A stretch of DNA of 64,000 nucleotides from Pseudoscleropodium purum. Lineage: Eukaryota; Streptophyta; Bryopsida; Hypnales; Brachytheciaceae. The position numbers were made by a program, and so were the translations under genes. The DNA is taken from contig OZ017804.1 of assembly GCA_963969395.1 (NCBI GenBank), forward strand, positions 7,006,001 to 7,070,000, given 5' to 3'. Position 1 is the first letter of the stretch. Each line of letters starts with the position of its first letter. Below, piece after piece: positions 37,101-48,630 of this stretch. Below the pieces are notes generated by a model, which had not been told where the DNA came from, ran no database searches, and saw only the letters and a program-made list of their open reading frames with translations.

Positions 37101-38424
37101 TATTGTGCAGATGAACCCCACAATAGAAAAAGTTCTATGTGGAATAGAAAATGAGCTTTCAAGTTTGGAAGACGAAGTCAATTGAAATTGCCTTAGCAAA
37201 ATTGGGTAGGGTTTTCAATTCTTTGTGGAAAGGGAGAAACTACATTTCAAGAGAAGCTTCACTTTGTTGTCAAACTCAAAGCACCATAAAGTTCAAAATC
37301 AAATGTTAATAATAGTTTTTCAGAAATAAAAAAATTTGCCTCACATCACTTTTCACAACCTCCTGCAGTTTTTTTTACCTAGACAATAAGTTTGATTTTA
37401 GAAAACAATTATTGTTGATTTTCATGTAGAAAATGGGATTCCTTTTATCTTGTCTAACTTACTTGTTTGATTCCTTCTACGTGGAAATTCACCCTAAAAG
37501 GATAATACGAAGGGAAGAATTTAGATCTAGAGATTTTGTGACAAAATAAATTATTGCTTCAAAGTAAGTTAAACACAAAAGTCTTCATCTATGGAAATCT
37601 TCTTTTTCTTCCAATTTAGACATTAATTGATTTACAACTTTTCATAAAAAATCACCAAGCCTCAAGAAAAGAAGATATTTACATTGCTAAAATACAGAAA
37701 AAAAAATTGCTTCTTTGGAATATTTGAATGTACAATGGGTCCAATAATCTTACAAATTTTATTCCTAGGCAAATTCAAAAAAAAAATTTATGAACTTCAA
37801 GAAGCTCTGGCATACTAAAAACAAGAAGGATTTTTGAGGCGCAAATTGCGTTGGAATTATAGTGAAGAGTACTTGAGTATCATAACAAATAGATTCGTGT
37901 AAAATTCAAAATCATACAATTTGGATCTTTTCTATACACTATCTACCATCTAATGTTGCCACCCTTCGTTAAAATTATATCTTGCATTCTATTGGGCATA
38001 TTAGAAATGAGCCTTTGTAGTTGATCTAAGGATAATTGATCCTATACCATTTGAATTGTTTGTGTCATTTCTTGTTTGTTCTTTAACTTATTCTAATGTC
38101 ACAACAAATCTTTGACTATCTTCTTAAAGTTTTTTTTGATAAATCAAGGGGCCAAACTACTTCTTCATACCATGAATTTGCCTCTATACATTGTTGCATG
38201 ATAGTCAAGTACACTTTACAATGATTCTACGGCAATTTTTGGTTTGAAAATGAATGCATTTTTGAGCATCTTGAAGTTCATAGACCAAGTCATGAACTTC
38301 TTGTTGAATCTCCTTACATGGGAAATTTTTTTTGTAAGTTTGTAGTTCTCATAGTTGTAGTAATACTAAAAAGCATTCATCATTTACTTGATGGATGCTT
38401 TCTTTCTTAGGGATTAAACCTTTT
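37101..38424. other. AT-rich intergenic DNA, no gene seen
   Basis: No open frame above 60 residues with a motif and no clear repeat, except a right-end-like CTTAGGGATTAA at 38408-38419 that suggests the terminus of a degraded TTAA element. Confidence 0.45.
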
Positions 38425-39249
38425 AACTCCTAAGTAAATGCTCAACCATCCATTGGTGGATAATGAATGCTTTGAAAAGTGCACATCATCTTATTAATTT
38501 CAACCCTTAAAATGTATAAGAAGCCCAATTTAGATTGCAACATGAATTTTGTATATTTGACATATAAGGTGCATGAATTGACATGTACAAGATATATAAA
38601 GTGATGCATATGCAAAACTCTTCCTCAACTTTTGAAATTTGGCAAATACATAACTAATATGATATAGGATGCAATTGCAAAAAATAACCATGCGTAGTGA
38701 AAAAATCTTACACTGTGAGGAGTTAAAGGTCATTAAACATATGAGATATAATAAGAAAACAATTTTTTCTTCTAACTTTAAACGTTATAATTTGTCAATT
38801 TATGCAATCAAAGTTATTGAATATATTCTATACACTTTTATAGTAGTCTAATACAAATTTGGTTTAGTTGAATTTGAAAAAAAATTAATTTAAAAAGAAA
38901 TCTCATTATTGAGCTAAAAAACAACAATGTTTGATAATTTTTGCCTAAAATACACCTTGACCTTTACATTTAGGTTTGCTTCAATGTTGGAGATTAAAAA
39001 TATTTTGGTCTCAATGTAGATGTAAATATGAAGAAGTCATTAACTAGTGCACAAACATTCCAACCACATATTTTTTAGTGCACTAAATCTGTTACACCAA
39101 ACTCAATATATCATAACACCACCAAATGTATTTGTACATTCTACAATAAAAACCTTTATATACACTTCCATGTTTCTATAAAGTGTAATATTTTGTAATC
39201 AAATAATTAAAATTGCAATTTAAAAAAAATTTGTAATCTAAAGGGTTAA
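38425..39249. mobile_element. Possible degraded TTAA element (~825 bp)
   Basis: TTAACTCCTAAG at 38425 and CTAAAGGGTTAA ending at 39249 are inverted, TTAA-bounded and of family size. Interior similarity to the other copies was not established by eye, so the pairing may be accidental. Confidence 0.3.
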
Positions 39250-40971
39250 AATGAATATTGAATTATTCAGATAAGTAACATTTCACAATGCATTTTTCAA
39301 AATCTTCAAATCAAAAAATGAATTGGGACATTTAGGAGATAAAAAATGAAAAGCAAATTTTGAATTAAACCCTTTCTAAAATCAACCCTTATTTGTTCTT
39401 GCCTTGAATGTCTTGCCTTGATTCATGAGAGTCTAAGGTTATATTTGTGATACATCTCTTTTTAATGTTTTACCATTCATAGTTTTATTCATATAGTTTC
39501 CAAAAATGTATATAAAGAATATCTAGAATACTCTTTTTACTTCTAATTAAATTGAACAAAAAATTAGGAAATTTGATAATATTGTCAATTGCTTATTTGG
39601 ATGCATTAAGGCACAGTTACTTTGATTCCAAATTGCATTTCACTTGTTCATCTTTCACAAAAAAAACTCTCTTCACCCGTTTAACCTTCAAATGTTGTTG
39701 GAGACGTTTAGTGTCCTTTAGACAACTTCAAATAGGCTTGTAGGATGGAAAAATATTTTTTCATCCAATTTTTTTTGGGAAAAATTGCTTGAGTATATTT
39801 TCAATGAGTATTATTGAATATTCCCTCATTATAGTATTATTGACTTTTCAAAGAGATGTTTAATTTGTGGATCACCTATGTTATGGTGTATTTTGGCTAC
39901 TTCTTGTTCTTTGCACTTGATGTAAATTTGAGTCCAACTAATGAAATGAAGTCTATCAAGTTATGTTTCTACTCTAATTGAAAAATTTGAAAAATTCAAC
40001 ATTTTATTGCAATTGAACTTTGGACCTTGGACCATGGAGTGCTACTTTCTAATTTTAAAAAAAACACAATAACTTTTATTCAAACCATGATGTTATAGTA
40101 GATGGTTGTAATTCAGACCGTCTTCTTCAAAATGTCCTATAGGTGGCTTCAAAAGCAACAGTCAACAAATGTAAGTTTGGAATGCTCATAATGTTAGAGC
40201 ATTAATGAGATTTGTTCATCCTTCTTTAGTGGATGGAACAAGAGTTGGGAAGGGTCCATTTCAAAGCCAAGGTATGCCCACTTAATTTTTCTAAATGGGA
40301 ATTGATTGCCCAATTGCCTTCTTACACATGTTAAAAGAATGTAGGATTCATTTAAGTTTAGCAAGGGTCACATTTAGGAACCGTGTGTATTACTTTCTGA
40401 ATGCCTCGTTGCTTGTCTTGTCTAGCCATATGTTTTTTCAAACAGTGCGTGTGTGGGTTTTGCAAGGCCTAGGATTACAAATAGATACCTATGGTAGAAT
40501 TCTTTGAAAATTCATAAGTAATTCATAAATTATCCAAAAAAATACAAAACCACTTGTGTTAGATTCCATATCAATTTATCTTCTAGTGAAAAATAAGGGA
40601 AATTAATTTTGGGCATCTAAAACCCATCTTAAAGGCCGACCAGCCCTTACAATGATGGTTTATGAGCACACTACCTGATGTGCTACAATTTGCACCTCTA
40701 ATGAAAATTTCAGCTTCTTTGAGGATATTCTGTAATGGACATGAATTTCCTTCCCTTCTTCCTTAAAAAATTCACAGTAATTTCAAATATCCACAAAAAA
40801 GAATTGAAATTTTCTCGACTCACATCAAACACACTATGTCATCTCTGAAAAATAAATATAATTTTTTTTTCATTCATATATAATTGCAAAATGGTAGCGA
40901 ACCGGCAAAACAGAGGCCACGGTTTGTGAGGCTCAAAACCCGTGGTCATAGGCCCATCTTTCCAGGGTTAA
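39250..40971. repeat. Family C related region, right end at 40971
   Basis: The stretch 39926-40020 matches 61217-61320 (GAGTCCAACTAATGAAATGA and an ATTTTATTG(C/T)AATT block). The right end CTTTCCAGGGTTAA at 40958-40971 matches the ends of the element at 61028-61668, preceded in both by GGTCATAGGCCC or GGCCATAGGCCC. The distance between these matches is about 600 bp longer than in the 61-kb copy, so it is either a longer relative or carries an insertion. Confidence 0.55.
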
Positions 40972-41411
40972 TATTCTCAATCGGATTCCATAATAATAAT
41001 GCATTACGTCTTTGGTACCGTAGCACTCCCCTGCCAATGAAGATCAATATTCAGATGTTTTTATTTAATTTTAATTTTTTTCCAACTACTTAATGAATAA
41101 TGAATAATGTTGTCTGCCCTTAATTTTCGTTGTCCCAAGCATCTTCAAAATCACTCAATGGAGTGAGTTGTGCTCTTTAATTTCTGAGCTCCAACTCACT
41201 TTTAGATTTGAATTGGAAATATAAATTTAAAAGGCCAACTGGGCTATTCCGCTTTATTTCAGTTGGTAGTGGCAAGAACACCATCATCCCCATTGATTCA
41301 ATTCTTTATTCTGCAAAGATACAAATAGACATCAATGCATTTTGGGCAATGAATTGGCTCGAAGTAGTTTCTACAGTACAATTCAAGAGGTAGTAAGTAG
41401 TAACTTATATA
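40972..41411. other. Intergenic DNA between elements
   Basis: A 440-bp stretch of moderate composition without a supported feature. Confidence 0.5.
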
Positions 41412-43239
41412 AGTGTGCCCCGTGCCATTGTCACGGTCAAAATAAAAGTAAACCTAATTTTTAATTTTTTTAATTTTTTTAATATTAACTTTCACCCTGT
41501 AGGCCTAGACATCACAAAACAAAGCTTCTCATGTGCATCCCTCCTTATAGAGAGCTTTCCAGTGGCACTAATAACACAACCAGAGGACGCATGGTTAAGG
41601 AGATCTCAATGTAATACACAAACAAAACAAAACAATCTAACTTATAGTATGGATCTTTTTATTTTTGTTTTTGAATGTCTAAGAACATTCAACACACACA
41701 TCATGAATAAAAGAAAATTTGGGCATTGATAATTTAGAAAGAATTTGGCTCAAAAAATTATCTTTATTTTTTGATCTTGTATTTTTACTTTCAAGTCTAA
41801 AGAATCATGCGTATTTGAAAAATGAGTCCAATATTGAAAACACAATCCTTAACATTAAGTTTGGACATTGATAAGTTCGTAAAAATTTGGCTCAAAAGTT
41901 ACCTTTTGTTTTTTCATCTTGTATTCTCACTTCTAAGTCTAAGAAACATGTGTATTTGAAAAATGAGTCTAATGTTGAAAACATGATCTTTATAAAGTAA
42001 CAATTGTACCCTAATAATTTCAAGCAATCACTAGACTTACACAACAACATATAGAGAAGTTGAATGATGAAGATCACTTTACCCATAGGCTTGTTACATT
42101 TTGTTGATTGATATTTGTGTCTCCCTACCTCAAGACTAAAAATCAATATCATTGATAATGTAATGGAGTGTATCTAATTCTATTATTGTAGTTCCAATTT
42201 CATATTTGTAAGCAATAAAATTTTCAATAAAATCAAGTATAAAAGCTATAGAACAATTGATACAGATGAAAGTTGTTAAATAAAAACCAAGTCATGTCTA
42301 AAGCTCAAAATTTGAAGAAAGGTGCAAAATTTAGAACAAAGTGTTATGTATTTAAATCCTATTGAAGAATGGAATATGAACCAACCTATGTATATGCACT
42401 TTCGTAATGTTTAGAACATTGTCATAATATATGTTCATATTTTCAACGATGTTCAATTACAAAATTACAATATTCCAAAGTCACTGAATTATGTTCTTTG
42501 CAACCATTGAATTTTCATACTTCTACTATTCTTTGTTATTTCTTAAGATTTAAGTATCAAGCGGTGAAATTTATTTTCAATTTAAACAATTTTTTATTCA
42601 CATCCCTATCTTCTTTTTTAGCAATTATACACTACATAAAACTTTTGGGTAGGTGGGTAAAACAATCCTAAAATCTTCCAAATTAAATTTCTTGGTAGTC
42701 AAATGACTACAAATCATCATCTTCAACAATAATATTGTAATTTTTATACTAAATGCATTTCTAATTTGTGAACTTGGTAAAAATACATATTTAAATTACA
42801 TATGCTCATTCAAAAATACTCACTCTTGAAGAAAAATCCCTTTTTAGTTACTATTTATACATTAATTGGATGAAATGTCATTCAAATTTATATAAATAAA
42901 ATTGCTTTGACCATAATGTGAAAAATATCATCCAATAAGGGTGATTTTCTTCTAGTACCATATCAAAAATAGACATATTTATGATATATATTATTTCCTT
43001 TAAATTCATATCTAAAATTAGGTTGTTTGTTTTGTTTGTTTGTTACATTGAGATTTCCCTGGTTGTGTTATGGATATTGTCAGAAAGTCCTTGGCGAGGA
43101 GGGATCCATGGGCTTTGTTTTGTGGTGTTTGAACCTAAGGCGTGAAAGTTATTGAATTTCAAAGTTTTTATCAATTAAAAAATGACAGAAAATTACTTTT
43201 ATTTTTTATTTTGACCATGGTAATGGCAAGGGGCACACT
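41412..43239. mobile_element. Long-TIR (foldback-like) element F, ~1.83 kb
   Basis: Arms of about 230 bp face each other: 41412-41640 and, inverted, 43012-43239. Both begin AGTGTGCCCC or AGTGTGCCCCTTGCCATT and continue with GGTCAAAATAAAA, AACTTTCAC, CA(C/T)(C/A)ACAAAACAAAG, ATCCCTCCT, ACACAACCAG and ATCTCAATGTAA. The interior holds a 142-bp tandem duplication but no coding frame above 104 residues, and that frame (41415-41729) lies in the arm. The long TIRs resemble Mutator-like or foldback elements in architecture; no target duplication was found. Confidence 0.75.
41718..41990. repeat. Tandem duplication (142-bp period) inside element F
   Basis: TTTGGGCATTGATAA at 41718 and TTTGGACATTGATAA at 41860 each continue with AATTTGGCTCAAAA, TCTTGTATT, CACTT-like text, AAGTCTAA, GTATTTGAAAAATGAGTC and GTTGAAAAC or ATTGAAAAC. 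Confidence 0.85.
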
Positions 43240-43442
43240 AGTACATAATAAAATTCATTCTCAATTCCCTCAAATGCCCAAATAAATGCATCCGGCCAAT
43301 TTTAAGAAACATCCATCCATACCGTAAATTACGCTCCCCCATCCCGTTTTTTCACCATGCCAGTGCGCAGCAAAATCATCTCAATCTCATCCCACCAGCA
43401 GCCATTATTCATCCATCCCTCCCTCCCCCCACCACATTGTCC

Positions 43443-44469
43443 TGTCTCCCGACCGTAAAGCCCCACCAGGGCACCATCCCCTGTATCCCTGGCCCACAGG
43501 ATTGGCCCACTCATCAACTCCAACCACATCCATCCAATCACCCTCTCCACAGCACACATTCATCCACCACCCTATTCCTCTATCCATCTCCTCCAGACCA
43601 GTCCACCCTGCATCACATTTAAAGTATGCCCCCCCCCATCCATGGCCATGTCTTGCGGACCGTATCCCTACTCCCATACCCATCCCCGACCTGTACACGA
43701 GAACTACGGCCGTACCCGCGGAAGCCGACGGACGGATGGTCATGTCAGGGGTCTTGTCTGGATGTCAGACGCGACGAAGAGACGTGGATGAAATCCACGA
43801 TGAGTGCCTGCTTCCGCGTCTCCCAATCGGATGAAACCTGGGATGAATCTAGGATGAACGTAGCCTTCGTCTCCGCCCCCCTTGATGATAGGGGTTGGTG
43901 GCAGAAGAGAGAGAGAGACAGAGGGACACAGAGAGAGAGAGAGCGAAAGAGAGAGAGAGAGAAAGGGTTTGTTGTTCTAGAGGTGCTCTCCCAGTTCTCG
44001 CCATAGCCACGAAGCTCCTGCGCTGAAGTTGCTTGGTTGAAGTCTTAGGAAATCGGTAACAGAGAGTCACCGGAGATGCTGTAGACGAGAGAGGCTTTTC
44101 TGACTTTGGACTGGAGAGAGGGAGAGAGAGAGAGAGTGGAGTAGAGTGGAGTGGATGGCTTGGAGGACTAAGTTTACTGAAGGCGAACCACTAGCCCTCG
44201 TTGAGAGAGGAGATAGCCGCAAACGCCTGAAAGCTCACGGTTACTGCTGCAGCTGAAGGTAGAGTGACAGAGTTTTTTTTAGCGTTGTTTCCGTTGCGTT
44301 TTAAGAGTAGGAGGTGGACGTGGTGGTGGTGAGAGTACGAAGTCGGGGGATGTGCGGGAAGCGGTTAAGGTGAGCTATGGCGGTGTTTGGAGTTTGAAGC
44401 TCACGGTTCTGGTGACGGGAAGGCGTGTTGACTGAGTCTCTGTTGTTGCTCGGAAGGTTCATGTGTCGG
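43443..44469 (+). promoter_or_regulatory. Auxin-response-like hexamers upstream of the Aux/IAA gene
   Basis: TGTCTC lies at 43443-43448, its reverse complement GAGACA at 43915-43920, and the high-affinity form TGTCGG at 44464-44469. Aux/IAA genes are classic early auxin targets controlled by ARF factors that bind these hexamers, which would give negative feedback. Single hexamers occur by chance, and GAGACA lies in a GA repeat, so each site on its own is weak. Confidence 0.4.
43905..44140 (+). repeat. GA-rich tracts in the Aux/IAA promoter or leader
   Basis: Runs of GA occupy 43907-43967 and 44112-44137. They give false open frames on both strands. In plants GA tracts near transcription starts can bind BBR/BPC proteins; here that is only a possibility. 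Confidence 0.8.
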
Positions 44470-44667
44470 TGTTGGGTGGAATGTGGAGTGTTGTGAGGCT
44501 CCCGGTTCCTTTTTGAGGTCTTCGTGAGGGTGCAGAATGGCGGGGATAGTGACTGGAGCTTGGAGGGAGGGAGGGAGAGGTTAAAGTACTGGTTTAAGCT
44601 TGCTTTGAGAGTTTGTAGTGGTGAGGTGGTCTGAGTTTGGTGCAGTTGTTCTTTTTTCTGTTTACTG

Positions 44668-45050
44668 GTGTGTTTGTGTGTGTGTGTTGAGGAGAGTGTA
44701 ATTGCTTGGGGAAGTCATGGTGGACTGTTGTTTGTAGTGTTGTTATTGGTCCTGCAGGAGAACAGGTGGCCTAGGTAACACGTGTTAGTATGTTTTAGCT
44801 CGTGTTTAGAGTTCGAGGTTGTGTTGTGTTTGAGTTAGGTGTTGTTTTTGTAGTTCCTGGTATGTGTGTGTCTCTGGCGTGTAATTGATGCTGTCTGGTC
44901 GGGGAAGAGCGAGATGGTGGACTGTTGTTAATGTTGGTGGTATCGGTCCTGTGTTATTGCAGGAGAAGCTGGTACCTAGATGGCCAATGTCAAGATCTTG
45001 TGTTAGAGCTTACGCACTGTCTAGAGGATATTATTTAGTGTTTACGTTTG
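44668..45050 (+). repeat. ~190-bp tandem duplication in the Aux/IAA leader
   Basis: Two units, about 44668-44857 and 44858-45050, share in order a TGTGTGTGT run, GTGTAATTG, GGGGAAG, ATGGTGGACTGTTGTT, a GTTGTTATTGGTCCTG or GGTATCGGTCCTG block, GCAGGAGAA, and TGTTAG with AGCT. The second unit ends at the start codon region. An in-frame TAG at 45036-45038 precedes the ATG. Confidence 0.75.
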
Positions 45051-45062
45051 CATTATTGCTCG

Positions 45063-47275
45063 ATGAACGGAGGCGAGGGTTGTAGCTCCCTGACTGGAGC
45101 GCAGCAGCAGCACTTTGGTGAGAAGGCGACAATGAACTATGAGACTCTCTACCCGGATTCGCCTGTTGAGAGTTCTCCACATGAGAATAGTAATAACAGT
45201 GGCACTACTCTGAAGGAGCATGATTACATCGGTCTTTCGGAGGTCTCATCTGCGAACAGCACCAATGACAAACAACAACCGGAGAAGAGCTTCAGGGAGG
45301 CGCTGGATCTTAACGAGAGTGCCACTGCGCTCTGTCTTGGTCTTAAGCCAACCAGGAAGTCAGATGATCAGGAGTCTATGGCTTTTGGCAATGTGACCGA
45401 CTCTTACCGGGCGGTCTTGGAACCACCTGCGGACTGCAAGTTGGATGGGCCTGCTGCTCAAGACGTGAGTGAGAATCCTGCAAAGAGGACCGCATATCAC
45501 CATCAGCAGCAGCAGGATGGAAGAGACTCGGTTGCAGAACCGGAGTTTGCTAAGAGTCTTGTCGGAGGTTCACAGCGGAACAACGCCATCTTACAAGAGT
45601 TTCGCAAGGCTCAAGCCATGAAGGCTGCGCAACATGCTCCACTTGCTCAGGTGATGAAGCCTACCAACGTGAACAGGCCCATGCAGCAGAGACCGCAAGA
45701 GTACGAAGCTGGCCAGAAAGGGAAGTACCCCACTACTCTGCATGCACCTTATAACGCTTTTCCTGGAGTGAAGAACAATGGTGTGAAGCGGGGCTACACA
45801 GAGGCTGTTGGGATGAACCATAATGGATTATCCGGTCCTGGTGGGGTTGCCCGGGAAGGTCATGGCGATGTGAATCGTGGCGAGGGCATGTGCGGAAGTG
45901 AGCAACAAGATGTGAAAGTCAAATCGCAGCAAGTGGGGAAGCCCTGGATGAGGCCTGCATCTTTTGTTAACAAGAGTTCAACATGGCAGAGTCTAAGTCT
46001 GGACAATACTAAACTCTTCACAGGCGGAGGTGGACCCCTGCGAAGGAATCTGATGAACAAGAATGTGCAAGATGCTGGTGATTCATCTAACAAGGTCAGC
46101 AACGAAGCTAGCAAGCATGGTCTGAATGAAGCAGTGGCACCTCCTAACGATCAACCACCATCTCCTGCGTAAGTGACTTCTTTTTTGTTGCTTCAACAAA
46201 CACTAAGACGAAGGCTGTTATTTTATATAATCCTATGTCATGCTTGCAGTTGGTTCCTTTCATGGGTTGTTTTGAGATTATGATTTTCTGATCGGTTTTA
46301 TGGTTCACGCATGCAGGCAGAATCAGACTGTGGGTTGGCCCCCTGTGAGAAATTTCGTCAGGAACAACAATCCCGTGAGGCCTGCACCTCCTCCCTCAGC
46401 TCCTGCAACAGCTTGTCCTTCTGTGCAAGGAAAGGGTTCTGCGTCATCTTCCATCACCAATTCCTGGTTTGTGAAAATTTACATGGATGGCGTCCCTTTT
46501 GGTCGAAAGGTTGACCTGAAGACCAACAATAGCTACGAGAAGCTATACCCGGCATTAGAAGAGATGTTCCAACAGTTCATCAATGGTACGTATCATATAT
46601 TTTGCGGTGGTTACTTTGTTCTGGTTCAATGATTTTCGTGCCATGCCAAGTATGTGGCTTTTAAAGCCTTTTCGATGATGTCATGGAAGCTGCTGTATAC
46701 TGTTTTATATCATGTTGTGATGATATATCTCTTTTGGCGGATGGCGATGTATAGGCGGCAGCCGGACTTCAAGCAGCGCGGAGAGTCATTTTGTTTCATC
46801 CAGCCGAAAACTGAACTTTCTGGATGGTTCGGAGTATGTTCTCATATATGAGGACCGTGAAGGAGACTTCATGCTTGTTGGCGATGTCCCTTGGGAGTAA
46901 GTCCTGAACTAGCAGATGATTATATGACGACTGCATATGATTTGTTTGTGATTCAGATGATTGCGTTCTCCCTTTGTAATTTGTTTTCTTTATCTCAACT
47001 CGTTTTTCAACTTGTGATTCACTTCTGAAATATGTTTTGCAGGTTGTTCATTAACGCTGTCAAGAGGCTCCGCATCATGAAGGGATCTGAGGAAGTGAAC
47101 CTTGGTAAGCTACCAAACTTTGTGACGCATACTCATGTAGTTTTAATATGAATTGCTAAGTTCCTGAACAGGTTTTGGTTTTGTTGAGTCTTTCTGATTT
47201 TGTTGAATTTTTTTGTTTGCAGCCCCGAAAAATGCAGACCCTATGAAAACGCAAGCTGCAGTGGGGGGCCGATGA
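45063..47275 (+). CDS. IAA: Aux/IAA auxin co-receptor and transcriptional repressor, five exons
   Basis: Exons are 45063-46168, 46317-46585, 46755-46896, 47043-47104 and 47223-47275; all introns are GT-AG and the join gives 543 codons. The protein holds ARF transcription factors inactive in the nucleus by recruiting TOPLESS, and is destroyed after auxin-dependent binding to TIR1/AFB. Domain I has LDLNE at residues 81-85 and a second repressor-like LCLGL at 90-94. A ~275-residue Gln/Asn/Ser-rich spacer follows. The degron GWPPVRNF lies at 375-382. The PB1 domain begins at [10 protein letters not shown] (418-427, with Lys422 on the basic face), passes through [16 protein letters not shown] and ends with the acidic [16 protein letters not shown] (491-506). 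Basic VKRLRIMK near 512-519 may act in nuclear import. The first ATG after an in-frame stop was chosen. The long spacer is as I recall for moss proteins; flowering-plant members are usually shorter. Confidence 0.95.
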
Positions 47276-48630
47276 AGTGACATGTGTCATTCGTGATCGT
47301 TTGAGAGGATTTGCACATCTCTCGGTGCTTGTGTCCTCCTTGCAGGCGAGCCATTAGCACCTTGCAGAGCATAAAACAACATTATGTTTGGTGCGCCATT
47401 TTTCGTCGTCTAGCACTTGTGGAGGAAGAACGGGCAAAGCAGACGCACTGGTCATTCTGTAGTGTGGGGTTCCTTAATTACTCTGCTGGGTAACTGACCT
47501 TTTTATCTTGCGGGTTTGATTCCTCTGGGTCGGTATAACAAGGTCCTAGTAAATAACAGGTGGAGGATGACTTTTACGTGTATTTTCTCTGCACAGGTAC
47601 CCTGCAGTGCGGCACGTACTGTATTTTGTTGTTACTCTTCTTGTGGTTTATTTATTCCAACCTTCCTGCAATGCTGCTTTGCATTGCTTCTTCAGTTTGC
47701 TGCCGGCCTCTTCTCTGTTTGGCTGCCTCTCTGATGTAGTGTAGCATTTTTTGGTGTTGTAACTAGCCTTGCCGCTCTATGGTTATGTCTGGGAGACGAT
47801 ATAGCTGTGGCAGGCTGTTGAATCTGTTAGAAAGAACCTGAAGAAGCGTGCAGTCGTCAAAAGTCTATTGGGAGTATCAAACAATGGGGCACACAACGCT
47901 GAAGGGAAAAAAAACCAGACTGGACTCGTAGAAGGATTGATGGGAGGCATCCAGTACCCCGAAGAATGACCATGTGCTGTAGCCAGCAGTCGCCTATCCA
48001 CTTTAAACACGAGGACCATTCCTCCAGATCAACGTAGTGGTGGGCTACACCTTGTCGAATAGAGTGGTTTCTGTGCCAGAGCCAGAGACAAAGTCCATAC
48101 TGCTTTTTGAGTCATTGGCTTTACAATGCTCATGTCAAGGTGAACACCTATTTTATGGTCCAGACCTGGATGAGGCTATATATATATTTATATTATACAT
48201 AAATATTATATTATATTATTATTATTATGTTATTTATCAATGTTTGTTTGCTTGTTTGTTTGTTTCCATCGTGGTCATATTTTTTGGGGCTGATTGTTGC
48301 AGACTGCCAGTGTTGAAATTGTTCTACACCTTGTTGACTCTTGTGTAAGCTAGCAGTGCTCTGATTTCTGGAGACTTGCTCATTTTCTAGATTCATTGTT
48401 GTCCATTCACTCTCATCAGCGGCACTGTCATGCATGTTCTGCAGTGCTGCATTCCTGTGGACCTTTAAATTCTGTTCTCTCCTTTGTCATTTCCACTTGT
48501 CGTGTAAAGCCCTTGCTTGTATAATCTGTGCAAGACCGACACAAAACACACAACTTTTAATTTACTCCTTTCAGTAAGTTAGCAGCCTTTCATACAGCGA
48601 ACGTGCAGCACTGATAAAGCACAATTTAGG
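47276..48630 (+). other. Aux/IAA 3' flank
   Basis: GC-moderate, T/G-rich sequence follows the stop codon and is likely to contain a long 3' untranslated region. A TTGTTTG run (48243-48265) and a TA-rich stretch (48177-48235) are simple sequence. Open frames here have no motif. Confidence 0.5.

Noticed and set aside
43626..44006. 126-residue open frame with an RE-rich tail
   Set aside because: The tail is a translation of the GA repeat and the rest is Pro/Thr-rich promoter DNA without a motif.
45048..45062. Upstream start for the Aux/IAA at 45048
   Set aside because: The codon there is TTG, not ATG; the first ATG after the in-frame TAG is at 45063.
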